This document shows, in pieces, positions 1 to 7,772 of a stretch of DNA of 60,760 bases. Numbering within the stretch: position 1 is the first letter of the stretch; each line of letters begins with the position of its first letter. The notes beneath the pieces are model-generated. The model was not told the DNA's origin. It saw only the letters and a list, made by a program, of their open reading frames with translations, and searched no databases. The position numbers and the translations under genes were made by a program. This DNA is from an uncultured Flavobacterium sp. (lineage in GTDB: Bacteria > Bacteroidota > Bacteroidia > Flavobacteriales > Flavobacteriaceae). Where the stretch lies: assembly GCA_934636265.1 (NCBI GenBank), contig CAKUAD010000009.1, positions 1 to 60,760 on the forward strand. The letters are read 5' to 3'.

Positions 1-276
1 TCCACAAGCCGCCGTTGAATGGCTGGATTCAAGACAACGTTCTCGGACTCATCTCCCTCGCTAAAACAGTCCACAAGCCGCCGTTGAATGGCTGGATTCA
101 AGACAACGTTCTCGGACTCATCTCCCTCGCTAAAACAGTCCACAAGGTGCCGTTGAATGGCTGGATTCAATACAACGTTCTCGGACTCATGTCCCTCGCT
201 AAAACAGTCCGCAAGGTGCCGTTGGATAGCTTGATTCAATACAACGTTCTCGGACTCATGTCCCTCGCTAAAACAG
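1..276. repeat. Four tandem copies of a 69-bp repeat
   Basis: Copies start at 1, 70, 139 and 208, so the period is exactly 69 bp. Copies 1 and 2 are identical, copy 3 differs at a few bases and copy 4 at more, so divergence rises toward the right-hand end. The array probably continues left of the window. Because 69 is divisible by three, both strands stay open: the plus strand reads a 23-residue period containing NGWIQDNVLGL, the minus strand one containing CFSEGDESENVVLNPA. Neither strand has a convincing start or a family I recognise. There are no unique spacers, so it is not a CRISPR array. It is most simply an intergenic tandem repeat, possibly transcribed. Confidence 0.9.
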
Positions 277-294
277 TCCACTGGACTGTTTTTT
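270..294 (+). terminator. Palindromic hairpin with T-run closing the 69-bp array
   Basis: AAAACAGTCCA, the end of the last repeat, is followed after a single C by its exact complement TGGACTGTTTT and two more T. This is an 11-bp inverted repeat (3-nt physical loop) with a T6 tail, the form of a rho-independent terminator for rightward transcription. One arm belongs to the repeat itself. Confidence 0.6.
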
Positions 295-306
295 AACGCT
301 CGGTCT

Positions 307-531
307 CCTCGCCCATCGGGAATCTTTTTCGCTGGGGCGAAAAAGTTCCCTCGGGCTCCGGTTTGAAAAAGCTAAAGCCGCTGCAAATCCTCAAGTAAAC
401 TTGGAGAATGATTTCAGAAAAGTGACAAATCCTCGCCCATCGGGAATCTTTTTCGCTGGGGCGAAAAAGTTCCCTCGGGCTCCGGTTTGAAAAAGCAAAA
501 GCCGCTGCAAATCCTCAAGTAAACTTGGAGA
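307..531. repeat. Direct duplication of a 101-bp block, offset 124 bp
   Basis: The block at 307-407 recurs at 431-531 almost without change. It begins CCTCGCCCATCGGG and ends TAAACTTGGAGA. The right copy supplies the distal arm of the tRNA-Arg terminator; the left copy carries the same arm with no partner next to it. The left copy reads AAAAGCTAAAGCC, which matches the surviving opposite arm (530-552) exactly, while the right copy has one change. The block therefore looks like a duplication of sequence just downstream of the tRNA gene. Confidence 0.85.
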
Positions 532-552
532 TTTGCAGCGGCTTTAGCTTTT
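491..552 (-). terminator. Long terminator downstream of tRNA-Arg
   Basis: Positions 491-513 and 530-552 form a 23-bp stem with one mismatch, followed on the minus strand by GCTTTTTC. It lies immediately 3' of tRNA-Arg and would end the yqeY-tRNA transcript. The plus strand also has a T4 after the stem, so some bidirectional action is possible. Confidence 0.8.
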
Positions 553-556
553 ATTG

Positions 557-628
557 TGACCCCATCGGGACTCGAACCCAAATCGTCAGAACCGGAATCT
601 GATATTCTATCCATTGAACTATGGGGCC
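557..628 (-). tRNA. tRNA-Arg (anticodon CCG)
   Basis: The minus strand folds as a cloverleaf of about 72 nt: acceptor arm GGCCCCA/TGGGGTC, anticodon arm TCAGA-TTCCGGT-TCTGA and T arm TTGGG-TTCGAGT-CCCGA. The loop gives anticodon CCG, reading CGG arginine codons. CCA is not encoded; the 3' flank after the discriminator A is CAA. The gene starts 7 bp after the yqeY stop with no promoter of its own, so it is probably processed from the yqeY transcript. Confidence 0.93.
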
Positions 629-635
629 GGTATGC

Positions 636-1085
636 TTATGCGAGCAGTCGCCTTACGACACCGGAGATGGTCTTGCCATCGGCCTGTCCGGCCAGTTTTG
701 CCGATGCAACGCCCATCACCTTACCCATATCCCCCATGCCATTGGCACCGGTCCGAGCGATGATTTCGGCCATGATTGCTTCAATCTCGGCCTCTGATAA
801 TTGGGCGGGCAAAAACTTCTCGATAACAGCAGCCTGGTCAAGCTCGGGTTGCGCAAGGTCATTACGGCCCTGAGCCACGTAAATGGCAGCGCTGTCTTTA
901 CGTTGCTTAACCAGTTTCTGAAGAATTTTAATTTCATCCTCTCCAGACATTTCAGTTTTGGCGCCTGTTTCCGTCTGAGCCAGTAACAGCGCCGATTTCA
1001 CGGCCCGGAGCGACTCAAGTGCAACAGTATCCTTGGCTTTCATGGCGGTTTTGATCTCGTCCATGATGCGATCTTGTAAACTCAT
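636..1085 (-). CDS. GatB/YqeY domain-containing protein
   Basis: A 149-residue cytosolic protein of the YqeY family, related to the C-terminal helical tail domain of the GatB subunit of Asp/Glu-tRNA amidotransferase. The sequence begins MSLQDRIMDEIKTAMKAKD, contains the typical EDEIKILQKLVKQRKDS stretch and ends with GKTISGVVRRLLA, so it is full length. The biochemical role of stand-alone YqeY proteins is not established; a link to tRNA is suggested by the family and here by tRNA-Arg 7 bp downstream. It follows ftsZ as the last protein gene of the cluster but has its own TATATTTG element at 1108-1115, just beyond the ftsZ terminator. Family assignment is firm; function is not. Confidence 0.93.
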   Translation of the reverse strand: MSLQDRIMDEIKTAMKAKDTVALESLRAVKSALLLAQTETGAKTEMSGEDEIKILQKLVKQRKDSAAIYVAQGRNDLAQPELDQAAVIEKFLPAQLSEAEIEAIMAEIIARTGANGMGDMGKVMGVASAKLAGQADGKTISGVVRRLLA

Positions 1086-1107
1086 AGAAACGCCTTTTAA
1101 CAGGGCG

Positions 1108-1115
1108 CAAATATA
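1108..1115 (-). promoter_or_regulatory. Promoter -7 element of yqeY
   Basis: The minus strand reads TATATTTG, a perfect TAnnTTTG, 22 nt before the yqeY ATG. It abuts the T-run of the ftsZ terminator, so termination and re-initiation sites are packed into about 45 bp. I see no good TTG at the -33 distance. Confidence 0.5.
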
Positions 1116-1150
1116 AATAAAAAAACCCGAAAATCATGGACTCTCGGGTT
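1114..1150 (-). terminator. Terminator after ftsZ
   Basis: On the minus strand AACCCGA (1144-1150) pairs with TCGGGTT (1124-1130) and is followed by a run of seven T. It lies 22 bp past the ftsZ stop and closes the division cluster. Confidence 0.82.
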
Positions 1151-1171
1151 GGGGTTATAGAATTTGGCAGA

Positions 1172-3121
1172 TTAGTCTACGTTGTCGTGCAAGAACGAAT
1201 TGTTGTTGCGCAGTTGCGTGTCGTTGTTGCTGTCGGTACCCAACGACATGCGTGAATTGGCTTGTCGGTGGTCGGGCGTGGTGAGGTCGGTGCCTGCGCG
1301 TTTATAGGCTGGTACTTTTTCCAGTTCATCAATTTTAGAAGAGCTGTTGTGGAACTTATAATTAAAGTCCTTCAACTTGCGGCGACGCTCATCGGCACGC
1401 ATTTTCAAGATGTCCTCAATGCTCATGTCAAAGTGGGAAACATCCTCAAAAGCAGGCGAAAAGTTGCTCTGAACAGGTGCAGCGGCCTCTTGCTTGAGCG
1501 TGATGTTCAGTTCTTCCGGAAGCGGATCGCTTTCAGGTTTGGCCACCGGCTTCGAGTTGAGCAAATCGTTCTCGAGTTCCATGTATTCTTCCAGCGAGTA
1601 CTTCACAACTCCGGATTCGTTCACCTCGGTCATCGGTACCACCTGTACAGGCTGGTTTACCTTGATTTCATTTACTTCGAGGTCGTAAAAAATCCGGTTT
1701 TCATCGGGAGCGGAGGTTTTTTCAACCGGCAAGTCAAATGAAAACGTCGTTTGTGGTTCTTCTTTGGCGACAAACTGCGGCTCGGTCACAAACAGATCAT
1801 GCGTTGTCGCCGGAGTAAAAAAATCGTCGGTGATGTTGCGTTCGGCCGATACGATCTCAAACAAAACATCCAGGTTTTTGATAAACTCCGATGTTGGCAC
1901 CAGATCCAGCGGCTCGGCGGCAGGCGTCACGGTAAAGTCAAATGAAACTTCAGGAGCTTCAGCCTTTACTTCAATTTCTTCAGTCAGTTCAAACACGATC
2001 TTGTCGTCCTGGGTTGGCGCATCGGGTGTAATGGCAGGTGCAACTGTCTTTGGCGTCAGGTCGTGAACCACTTTTTGTTCATTGTCGAGCGAGTGGATGA
2101 TTTTCTTTGGCTCCGAATTCACGATTTCGCTTTGCTGCTCAATGTTGAATCCCGTTGCAATGATGGTTACCGCAATCGCATCGCCCAAAGTCTCGTCCTC
2201 GCCCACACCCATGATGATGTTGGCGTTGTAACCGGCCTCGGCCTGGATGTGATCATTGATTTCACCAATCTCGTCGATGGTAATCTCATTGGTTCCGGAA
2301 ACGATAAGCAACAATACGTTTTTGGCACCGGTAATCTTGTTGTCGTTAAGCAGCGGCGAGTCGAGCGCGGCTACGATAGCCTCTTTTGCCCGGTTTTCAC
2401 CCATGGCAATCGCCGATCCCATAATGGCGGTGCCGCTGGACGAAAGGACCGTCTTGGCGTCTTTAAGGTCAATGTTTTGCGTGTAGTGATGCGTGATGAC
2501 CTCGGCGATTCCGCGGGATGCCGTAGCCAAAACTTCGTCGGCTTTTGAGAATCCGGCCTTGAATCCAAGGTTTCCGTAAACTTCGCGTAGTTTGTTGTTG
2601 TTGATGACGATAAGCGAGTCAACTTGTTTGCGGAGTTTCTCAACACCTTGCATGGCCTGGTCCTGACGCACTTTTCCCTCAAAAGCAAAAGGAATGGTCA
2701 CGATCCCCACAGTCAGAATGTCGCGTTCGCGGGCCAATTGAGCGATTACTGGCGCAGCACCGGTTCCTGTTCCGCCGCCCATACCGGCAGTAATGAACAC
2801 CATCTTGGTATTGCTGTCCAGCATCTTCTCAATGTCGCTTACGCTTTCAATAGCGGCTTTTTGCCCTACCTCGGGGTTGGCCCCGGCTCCGAGTCCTTCC
2901 GTCAGGTTTACACCCAACTGTATTTTGTTTGGCACCGGGCTGTTCTGCAAGGCTTGTGAATCAGTGTTGCAGACAATAAAATCAACACCCTTGATTCCCT
3001 GGCGGAACATGTGGTTGATGGCGTTGCTTCCGCCACCTCCTACACCGATAACTTTTATCACGTTCGACTGATTTTTAGGCAGGTCAAACGAAATGCTTCC
3101 AAATTCTGAGTTGCTTATCAT
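1172..3121 (-). CDS. ftsZ: Cell division protein FtsZ
   Basis: Tubulin-like GTPase that polymerises into the division ring at midcell. The nucleotide site is clear: VIGVGGGGSNAINHM near residue 25 and the signature GGGTGTGAAP at 115-124. The GTPase core ends near residue 330 and is followed by a long acidic, proline-rich linker. At 649 residues it is far longer than the ~385 of E. coli FtsZ, as is common in Bacteroidetes. VPAYKR at 603-608 resembles the conserved C-terminal peptide (E. coli IPAFLR) that binds FtsA, but 41 polar residues follow it. It lies 58 bp after ftsA and before a strong terminator. Confidence 0.98.
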   Translation of the reverse strand: MISNSEFGSISFDLPKNQSNVIKVIGVGGGGSNAINHMFRQGIKGVDFIVCNTDSQALQNSPVPNKIQLGVNLTEGLGAGANPEVGQKAAIESVSDIEKMLDSNTKMVFITAGMGGGTGTGAAPVIAQLARERDILTVGIVTIPFAFEGKVRQDQAMQGVEKLRKQVDSLIVINNNKLREVYGNLGFKAGFSKADEVLATASRGIAEVITHHYTQNIDLKDAKTVLSSSGTAIMGSAIAMGENRAKEAIVAALDSPLLNDNKITGAKNVLLLIVSGTNEITIDEIGEINDHIQAEAGYNANIIMGVGEDETLGDAIAVTIIATGFNIEQQSEIVNSEPKKIIHSLDNEQKVVHDLTPKTVAPAITPDAPTQDDKIVFELTEEIEVKAEAPEVSFDFTVTPAAEPLDLVPTSEFIKNLDVLFEIVSAERNITDDFFTPATTHDLFVTEPQFVAKEEPQTTFSFDLPVEKTSAPDENRIFYDLEVNEIKVNQPVQVVPMTEVNESGVVKYSLEEYMELENDLLNSKPVAKPESDPLPEELNITLKQEAAAPVQSNFSPAFEDVSHFDMSIEDILKMRADERRRKLKDFNYKFHNSSSKIDELEKVPAYKRAGTDLTTPDHRQANSRMSLGTDSNNDTQLRNNNSFLHDNVD

Positions 3122-3179
3122 AACTATGGGATTTTTTTGTGCTTTTTAACTTCTTCGCGTAGGGATTTGGGTGGTTTAT

Positions 3180-4559
3180 TTATTCGGCGTTGTCTAAAAA
3201 TTCTTTGATCTTGTCAACGTATCTGTCAAAAAATGACCGTTTGATTTGTTGCTCGGTTGTCTTGGGCTCCGGTTTATGCTCCGGCTGCGGCGCTGCAGCC
3301 TCGGGCGTTTTAACCTCCAGCGGCTGGTTGACGATGTGCTGGATTGGTGCCGGCGCAGCTTTGATTTCCGGCTCAAGCTTGATGGCGCTCTGCGTCTTGT
3401 TCTGCAGGCTGTTCATCACCAAACCAACGGCAGTCGCATAAAGCGGACTCGACAGTTCCTCATTTGAATTTCCGGCCAGATGCTCATTTGGATAACCGAT
3501 GCGCGTGTCCATTCCGGTAATGTATTCCACCAATTGCTTGATGTGCTTCAACTCGGCGCCACCTCCGGTAAGGACGATGCCGGCAATAAGCTTCTTCTTG
3601 GGATCCTCGTGTCCGTAGGCTTTGATTTCGGCAAAGACCTGCTCGATGATTTCCACCACACGGGCGTGAATAATTTTTGACAGGTTCTTGAGCGTAATCT
3701 CCTTTGGCTCACGACCGCGCAATCCGGGAATCGAGACAATTTCGTTGTCTTTGTTCTCACCCGGCCAGGCCGATCCGAATTTCACTTTCAAAAGCTCGGC
3801 TTGCTTTTCAATGATGGAGCAGCCTTCTTTGATATCTTCGGTAATGACGTTTCCGCCAAACGGAATAACCGCCGTGTGACGAATGATGCCGTCCTTGAAA
3901 ATGGCCAGATCGGTCGTGCCGCCACCAATGTCGATAAGCGCCACACCCGCTTCTTTTTCCTCAAATGACAGGACCGCATCAGACGAAGCCAGCGGCTCCA
4001 GCGTCAGTCCCGACAACTCAATGCCCGAACTCTGGATGCAACGGCCCACATTGCGGATGGCGGCCGCCTGGCCTACCACCACGTGAAAGCTGGCCTCCAA
4101 GCGACGGCCGTACATGCCGATTGGTTCGTTGGTGACGTTTTGGCCGTCAATCTTGAATTCTTGCGGCAGTACGTGAATGATTTCCTCGCCCGGCAACATC
4201 GCCAGTTTACCCACCTGATCAATCAGGATCTGGATATCGGCGGCACCAATGACCTCCTCGCCGTTGGCACGCGTGATGTAGTCAGCGTGCTGGATGCTGC
4301 GGATGTGTTGTCCGGCAATTCCCACCACCACGTCTTTGATCTTGTAGCCCGAATTGTTTTCAGCCTCGGCCACCGCCTGTTCGATGGACTGGATGGTTTG
4401 GGTGATGTTGTTGACAACGCCACGCGCAACCCCAAGGCTCTTGGACTTACCCATCCCGATGATTTCCAGCTTGCCGTACTCATTCCTCCTGCCGATCATG
4501 GCCACGATTTTCGTGGTTCCGATGTCAAGTCCTACTGCAATGTTTTCTCGTTCCATCAT
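3180..4559 (-). CDS. ftsA: Cell division protein FtsA
   Basis: Actin-like ATPase that tethers FtsZ to the inner membrane and recruits later divisome proteins. The N-terminus has the phosphate-1 motif GLDIGTTKIVAMIG (residues 9-22), the SHS2-type 1C domain follows, and the phosphate-2 motif LIDIGGGTTDLAIF and adenosine motif IVLTGGGAEL come later. The protein has 459 residues. After a proline- and alanine-rich linker the last 20 residues (RSFFDRYVDKIKEFLDNAE) form a plausible amphipathic membrane-targeting helix. Two adjacent ATG codons (4559 and 4556) could each start it. The gene lies 4 bp after ftsQ and 58 bp before ftsZ. Confidence 0.97.
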   Translation of the reverse strand: MMERENIAVGLDIGTTKIVAMIGRRNEYGKLEIIGMGKSKSLGVARGVVNNITQTIQSIEQAVAEAENNSGYKIKDVVVGIAGQHIRSIQHADYITRANGEEVIGAADIQILIDQVGKLAMLPGEEIIHVLPQEFKIDGQNVTNEPIGMYGRRLEASFHVVVGQAAAIRNVGRCIQSSGIELSGLTLEPLASSDAVLSFEEKEAGVALIDIGGGTTDLAIFKDGIIRHTAVIPFGGNVITEDIKEGCSIIEKQAELLKVKFGSAWPGENKDNEIVSIPGLRGREPKEITLKNLSKIIHARVVEIIEQVFAEIKAYGHEDPKKKLIAGIVLTGGGAELKHIKQLVEYITGMDTRIGYPNEHLAGNSNEELSSPLYATAVGLVMNSLQNKTQSAIKLEPEIKAAPAPIQHIVNQPLEVKTPEAAAPQPEHKPEPKTTEQQIKRSFFDRYVDKIKEFLDNAE

Positions 4560-4563
4560 TTTC

Positions 4564-5286
4564 TTATTTGGTGCAAACCACCTGATTGTTAAACCTCAGG
4601 CTGATCTTTTTATACTTTTTGATTGTCGAATCGCCGGCCGCCTTTTGAAAGAATGCTTTGTAATTCTCAAACTTTCTCTTGGTGTTTACGGGCTTTCCGT
4701 AATCTATGTCAAAATCAAAATTCCTGTTCTCCATCACCATCGCGCCCGACGGCATTACCCGCACGCCTATGATGTTTTTCTTGAGGAAAGGATCGTCGTA
4801 GATCATCTTGAGGACGCCTGCAACTTTTGTAATCTTTTCCTGATCCAGGCTGCCGGTTACAATCGGTACACGGGCGGTGTACTGTGACGATAACGGCATC
4901 GCATTTCCTTTAGAATCAACGTAAAAGGAACTGTCCCGGACGAACACTCTTGCGATTGGGGTTTTCTGTTTTACAACAGCTTTGAGCACACCGTCAATGC
5001 CTACGAAAACCTCCGACTTTTCAACCATCCGATGTTTCTCGACAGCCTTTTCCAGCCTGTTCAAATCTACCCAATCCCTTTGTATGCTCTGAGCGCGCCC
5101 GTTTTTTTCTATTAACAATTTATTAACCGCTTGCTCCGTTAAAAACAAGTTTTCGGGACCGGTAAAACGCACTTCGCATCCGGTGAGTTTGCGCTCTGAA
5201 TTCCGCTTTCCGGAAAAGGCATACAAGGCTAAAATCAGCCCGACCATGAGCACTAACCTTATGTTATTCCAAGTAAAATACCTCAT
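4564..5286 (-). CDS. ftsQ: Cell division protein FtsQ
   Basis: A bitopic inner-membrane protein of the divisome that links cytoplasmic and periplasmic division proteins. A short cytoplasmic N-terminus (MRYFTWNNIR) is followed by one membrane helix (about residues 10-25), then a POTRA-like region (CEVRFTGPENLFLTEQAV) and a beta-rich FtsQ domain. At 240 residues it is within the family range. FtsQ diverges strongly at sequence level; the call rests on topology, domain layout and position between murC and ftsA. Its ATG overlaps the murC stop by 4 bp. Confidence 0.9.
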   Translation of the reverse strand: MRYFTWNNIRLVLMVGLILALYAFSGKRNSERKLTGCEVRFTGPENLFLTEQAVNKLLIEKNGRAQSIQRDWVDLNRLEKAVEKHRMVEKSEVFVGIDGVLKAVVKQKTPIARVFVRDSSFYVDSKGNAMPLSSQYTARVPIVTGSLDQEKITKVAGVLKMIYDDPFLKKNIIGVRVMPSGAMVMENRNFDFDIDYGKPVNTKRKFENYKAFFQKAAGDSTIKKYKKISLRFNNQVVCTK

Positions 5287-6623
5287 GACAACGCTTGTTT
5301 GATTTGAACGACCATTTCACCAATATCGCCTGCGCCTACCGTAGCGATTACCGTAGCATCGGAGACGCGTAAATCATTGATCAACTGGTCTTTTGAAACC
5401 AGCTTTTTATTTGGATTTTTAATTTTTTCAAGTAGCCAGGCTGACGTAATTCCCTCCATCGGAAGTTCACGGGCCGGATAAATATCCAGCAGCAAAACCT
5501 CGTCAAATGCCGATAAACTTTTGGCGAATCCGCTGGCAAAGTCGCGAGTGCGGCTAAACAGGTGCGGCTGAAAGGCAATCAGGATTTTTTGCCCGGGATA
5601 CAACTCCCGCAACGCCTGGTGCACGGCATCTATTTCAGTTGGGTGATGCGCGTAATCATCAACATACACTTTGTCATGCCTGCGGATCTGATATGAAAAT
5701 CTCCTGCGGATTCCGGCAAACGTTCCAAGCGCCGTTGCAATCTTGGCGGCATCCACGCCGTAATTTTCGGCCATGGCCAACGCCATCAGCGCATTCATCA
5801 GGTTGTGATGGCCCGGCAAGCAAAAGCGGATATCGCGGATAATCTGTCTGGGCGTGTGGGCATCAAACAGATAGGCGCCTTTTTCAATGCGGATGTTTTG
5901 CGCCGTGTACAAGGCGTTGCCCCCAATGCCAACCGAGGTTCCGTCAAGCGGCATGCCCAGCGGTACAAACAGGTTTTTAGCATCGGATATTTTGGCGGCA
6001 AATTCCCTGAACGAATCCTGAATAGAATCGACAGTACCGTAAATATCAAGGTGATCGGCATCCATCGACGTGACACAAGCCATGTCCGGATGAAGGTGTA
6101 AAAACGAACGGTCAAACTCATCGGCCTCGACTACCGTAACCGACTTGCCGCTACCTATCAGGTTGGAGTTGTAATTCTCGACGATCCCGCCAACAAACGC
6201 AGTCACATCAACACCCGACTCGTACAAAATATGCCCCAGAATCCCTGATGTCGTAGTCTTGCCGTGCGTGCCCGCTACCGCAAAACAATACGTGTCTTTG
6301 GTGATGAGTCCCAAAACCTGGGCGCGCTTCATCACCTGGAAACCTCCCTCGGTAAAATGCTTCCACTGGCTTTGGTCTTTTGGGACGGCCGGTGTGATGA
6401 CTACCAGGCTGTTTTCAGGTTTGAAGGTGTCGGGAATAAGATTGATGTCGTCTTTAAAATGAATCGGAAATCCCTGAGCAACCATCTCGTTGGTGAGCGC
6501 GGTAGGGGTTTTGTCATAACCGGCCACGGTCTTGCCGATGTTGCGGAAATAACGCGCCAAAGCACTCATCCCGATACCACCGATACCGATAAAAAAGACG
6601 TTATGGATTTGACTCAGATTCAT
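5283..6623 (-). CDS. murC: UDP-N-acetylmuramate--L-alanine ligase MurC
   Basis: Cytoplasmic Mur ligase that adds L-alanine to UDP-MurNAc, the first peptide step of peptidoglycan precursor synthesis. It has an N-terminal Rossmann motif (FFIGIGGIGMSALARYF), the ATP loop GTHGKTTTSG and the DYAHHPTEI motif typical of MurC. I place the start at 6623 (MNLSQIHNV, 446 residues), which matches where flavobacterial MurC usually begins; the frame is open to an ATG at 6644 that overlaps the murG stop and would add seven residues. The gene overlaps ftsQ by 4 bp. Confidence 0.96.
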   Translation of the reverse strand: MNLSQIHNVFFIGIGGIGMSALARYFRNIGKTVAGYDKTPTALTNEMVAQGFPIHFKDDINLIPDTFKPENSLVVITPAVPKDQSQWKHFTEGGFQVMKRAQVLGLITKDTYCFAVAGTHGKTTTSGILGHILYESGVDVTAFVGGIVENYNSNLIGSGKSVTVVEADEFDRSFLHLHPDMACVTSMDADHLDIYGTVDSIQDSFREFAAKISDAKNLFVPLGMPLDGTSVGIGGNALYTAQNIRIEKGAYLFDAHTPRQIIRDIRFCLPGHHNLMNALMALAMAENYGVDAAKIATALGTFAGIRRRFSYQIRRHDKVYVDDYAHHPTEIDAVHQALRELYPGQKILIAFQPHLFSRTRDFASGFAKSLSAFDEVLLLDIYPARELPMEGITSAWLLEKIKNPNKKLVSKDQLINDLRVSDATVIATVGAGDIGEMVVQIKQALS

Positions 6624-6643
6624 TTGATTTAGGCCAGGCCTCA

Positions 6644-7738
6644 TTATTTCTTTAACAATTTTTCAATTTCATCAACGATGCGCTTTGTGGCGTCGGGCCT
6701 GGCGAGCGTCTTGATTTTTTGAGACAGATCGGCTTGCCAATTTTCATCTCCGGCCAACTTGGAAAATGTCGGCTTAAAATTATTGTCCAACTCAGATTCG
6801 CGCAGCAAAACCGCACCGCCTTTATCGGCAATGGCCTTGGCGTTCTTGGTTTGATGATCCTCGGCCACGTTTGGCGACGGAATAAAAATCACCGGCTTTC
6901 CCACCAGGCACAACTCTGACACCGACGAGGCTCCGGCGCGCGAAATGACAAAATCGGCGGCGCCATAGGCATAATCCATCCTGTCGATAAACGCCAACAC
7001 CCGCACATTGGGCAAGCTTGCGTGATGCGCGTACTGATCATAATACAGTTTGCCGCACTGCCACAAAACCTGAACTCCGGCATTGGCAAAAAATTCGAGA
7101 TTGTCGGCTACCAATTGGTTGATGCGCCGAGCTCCGAGACTTCCGCCCAAAACCAGCAACGTCTTGCGCGCCGAATCAAGGTCAAATGCCTTAACGGCTT
7201 CGTCTTTGCTTACGCCCGACGCGATTAAATCCTGTCGCACCGGATTGCCCGTCAAGACGATTTTGCCTTTAGGGAAAAACCGCTCAAGACCTTCATACGC
7301 TACGCAGATTTTGCCTGCCTTTCCGGCCAGCATCTTGTTGGTAATGCCCGGATATGAATTTTGCTCCTGCACCAAGGTTGGGATTCCCGCCAGTGCGGCA
7401 ACCTGCAAAAGCGGTCCGCTTGCAAACCCGCCGGTCCCAATGGCCACATCAGGTTTAAAACGCCTGATGATGGTGCGGGCGCGCAAAAGACTGGAAAGCA
7501 GTTTTACGGGAAACATGGCGTTTTGCCAGGTTATTTTTCTTTGGATGCCCGCAATCCACAAGCCTTCAATCTTGTATCCGGCCTGCGGAACTTTTTGCAT
7601 TTCCATTTTGTCGCTTGCGCCCACAAACAAAAATTCGGCATCCGGAAAACGGCGCTTAAGTTCATTGGCAATGGCTATCGCCGGGTAAATATGCCCGCCG
7701 GTACCGCCACCGCTTAATATGAATCGCTTTGCTTTCAT
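6644..7738 (-). CDS. murG: Lipid II synthase MurG
   Basis: Membrane-associated GT28 glycosyltransferase that transfers GlcNAc from UDP-GlcNAc to lipid I, making lipid II on the inner face of the membrane. The N-terminal glycine-rich loop ([14 protein letters not shown]), the second glycine loop ([13 protein letters not shown]) and the donor-site region ([14 protein letters not shown]) are all present. The protein has 364 residues, the normal length. It lies 34 bp after ftsW, and its stop codon shares one base with a possible upstream murC start. Confidence 0.97.
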   Translation of the reverse strand: MKAKRFILSGGGTGGHIYPAIAIANELKRRFPDAEFLFVGASDKMEMQKVPQAGYKIEGLWIAGIQRKITWQNAMFPVKLLSSLLRARTIIRRFKPDVAIGTGGFASGPLLQVAALAGIPTLVQEQNSYPGITNKMLAGKAGKICVAYEGLERFFPKGKIVLTGNPVRQDLIASGVSKDEAVKAFDLDSARKTLLVLGGSLGARRINQLVADNLEFFANAGVQVLWQCGKLYYDQYAHHASLPNVRVLAFIDRMDYAYGAADFVISRAGASSVSELCLVGKPVIFIPSPNVAEDHQTKNAKAIADKGGAVLLRESELDNNFKPTFSKLAGDENWQADLSQKIKTLARPDATKRIVDEIEKLLKK

Positions 7739-7772
7739 TTTGCTATGATGCTATCACTTTTTGCTTTTTGGT

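Noticed and set aside
1..276. CRISPR array
   Set aside because: Units are directly adjacent with no unique spacers, and no cas genes are nearby.
15..296. Open frame of 93 codons on the plus strand through the 69-bp repeats
   Set aside because: It is open only because the period is divisible by three; the minus strand is open as well, and there is no start signal or known family.
414..614. Small minus-strand frame of 66 codons
   Set aside because: It runs through the tRNA-Arg gene and its terminator, so it cannot be a real protein gene.
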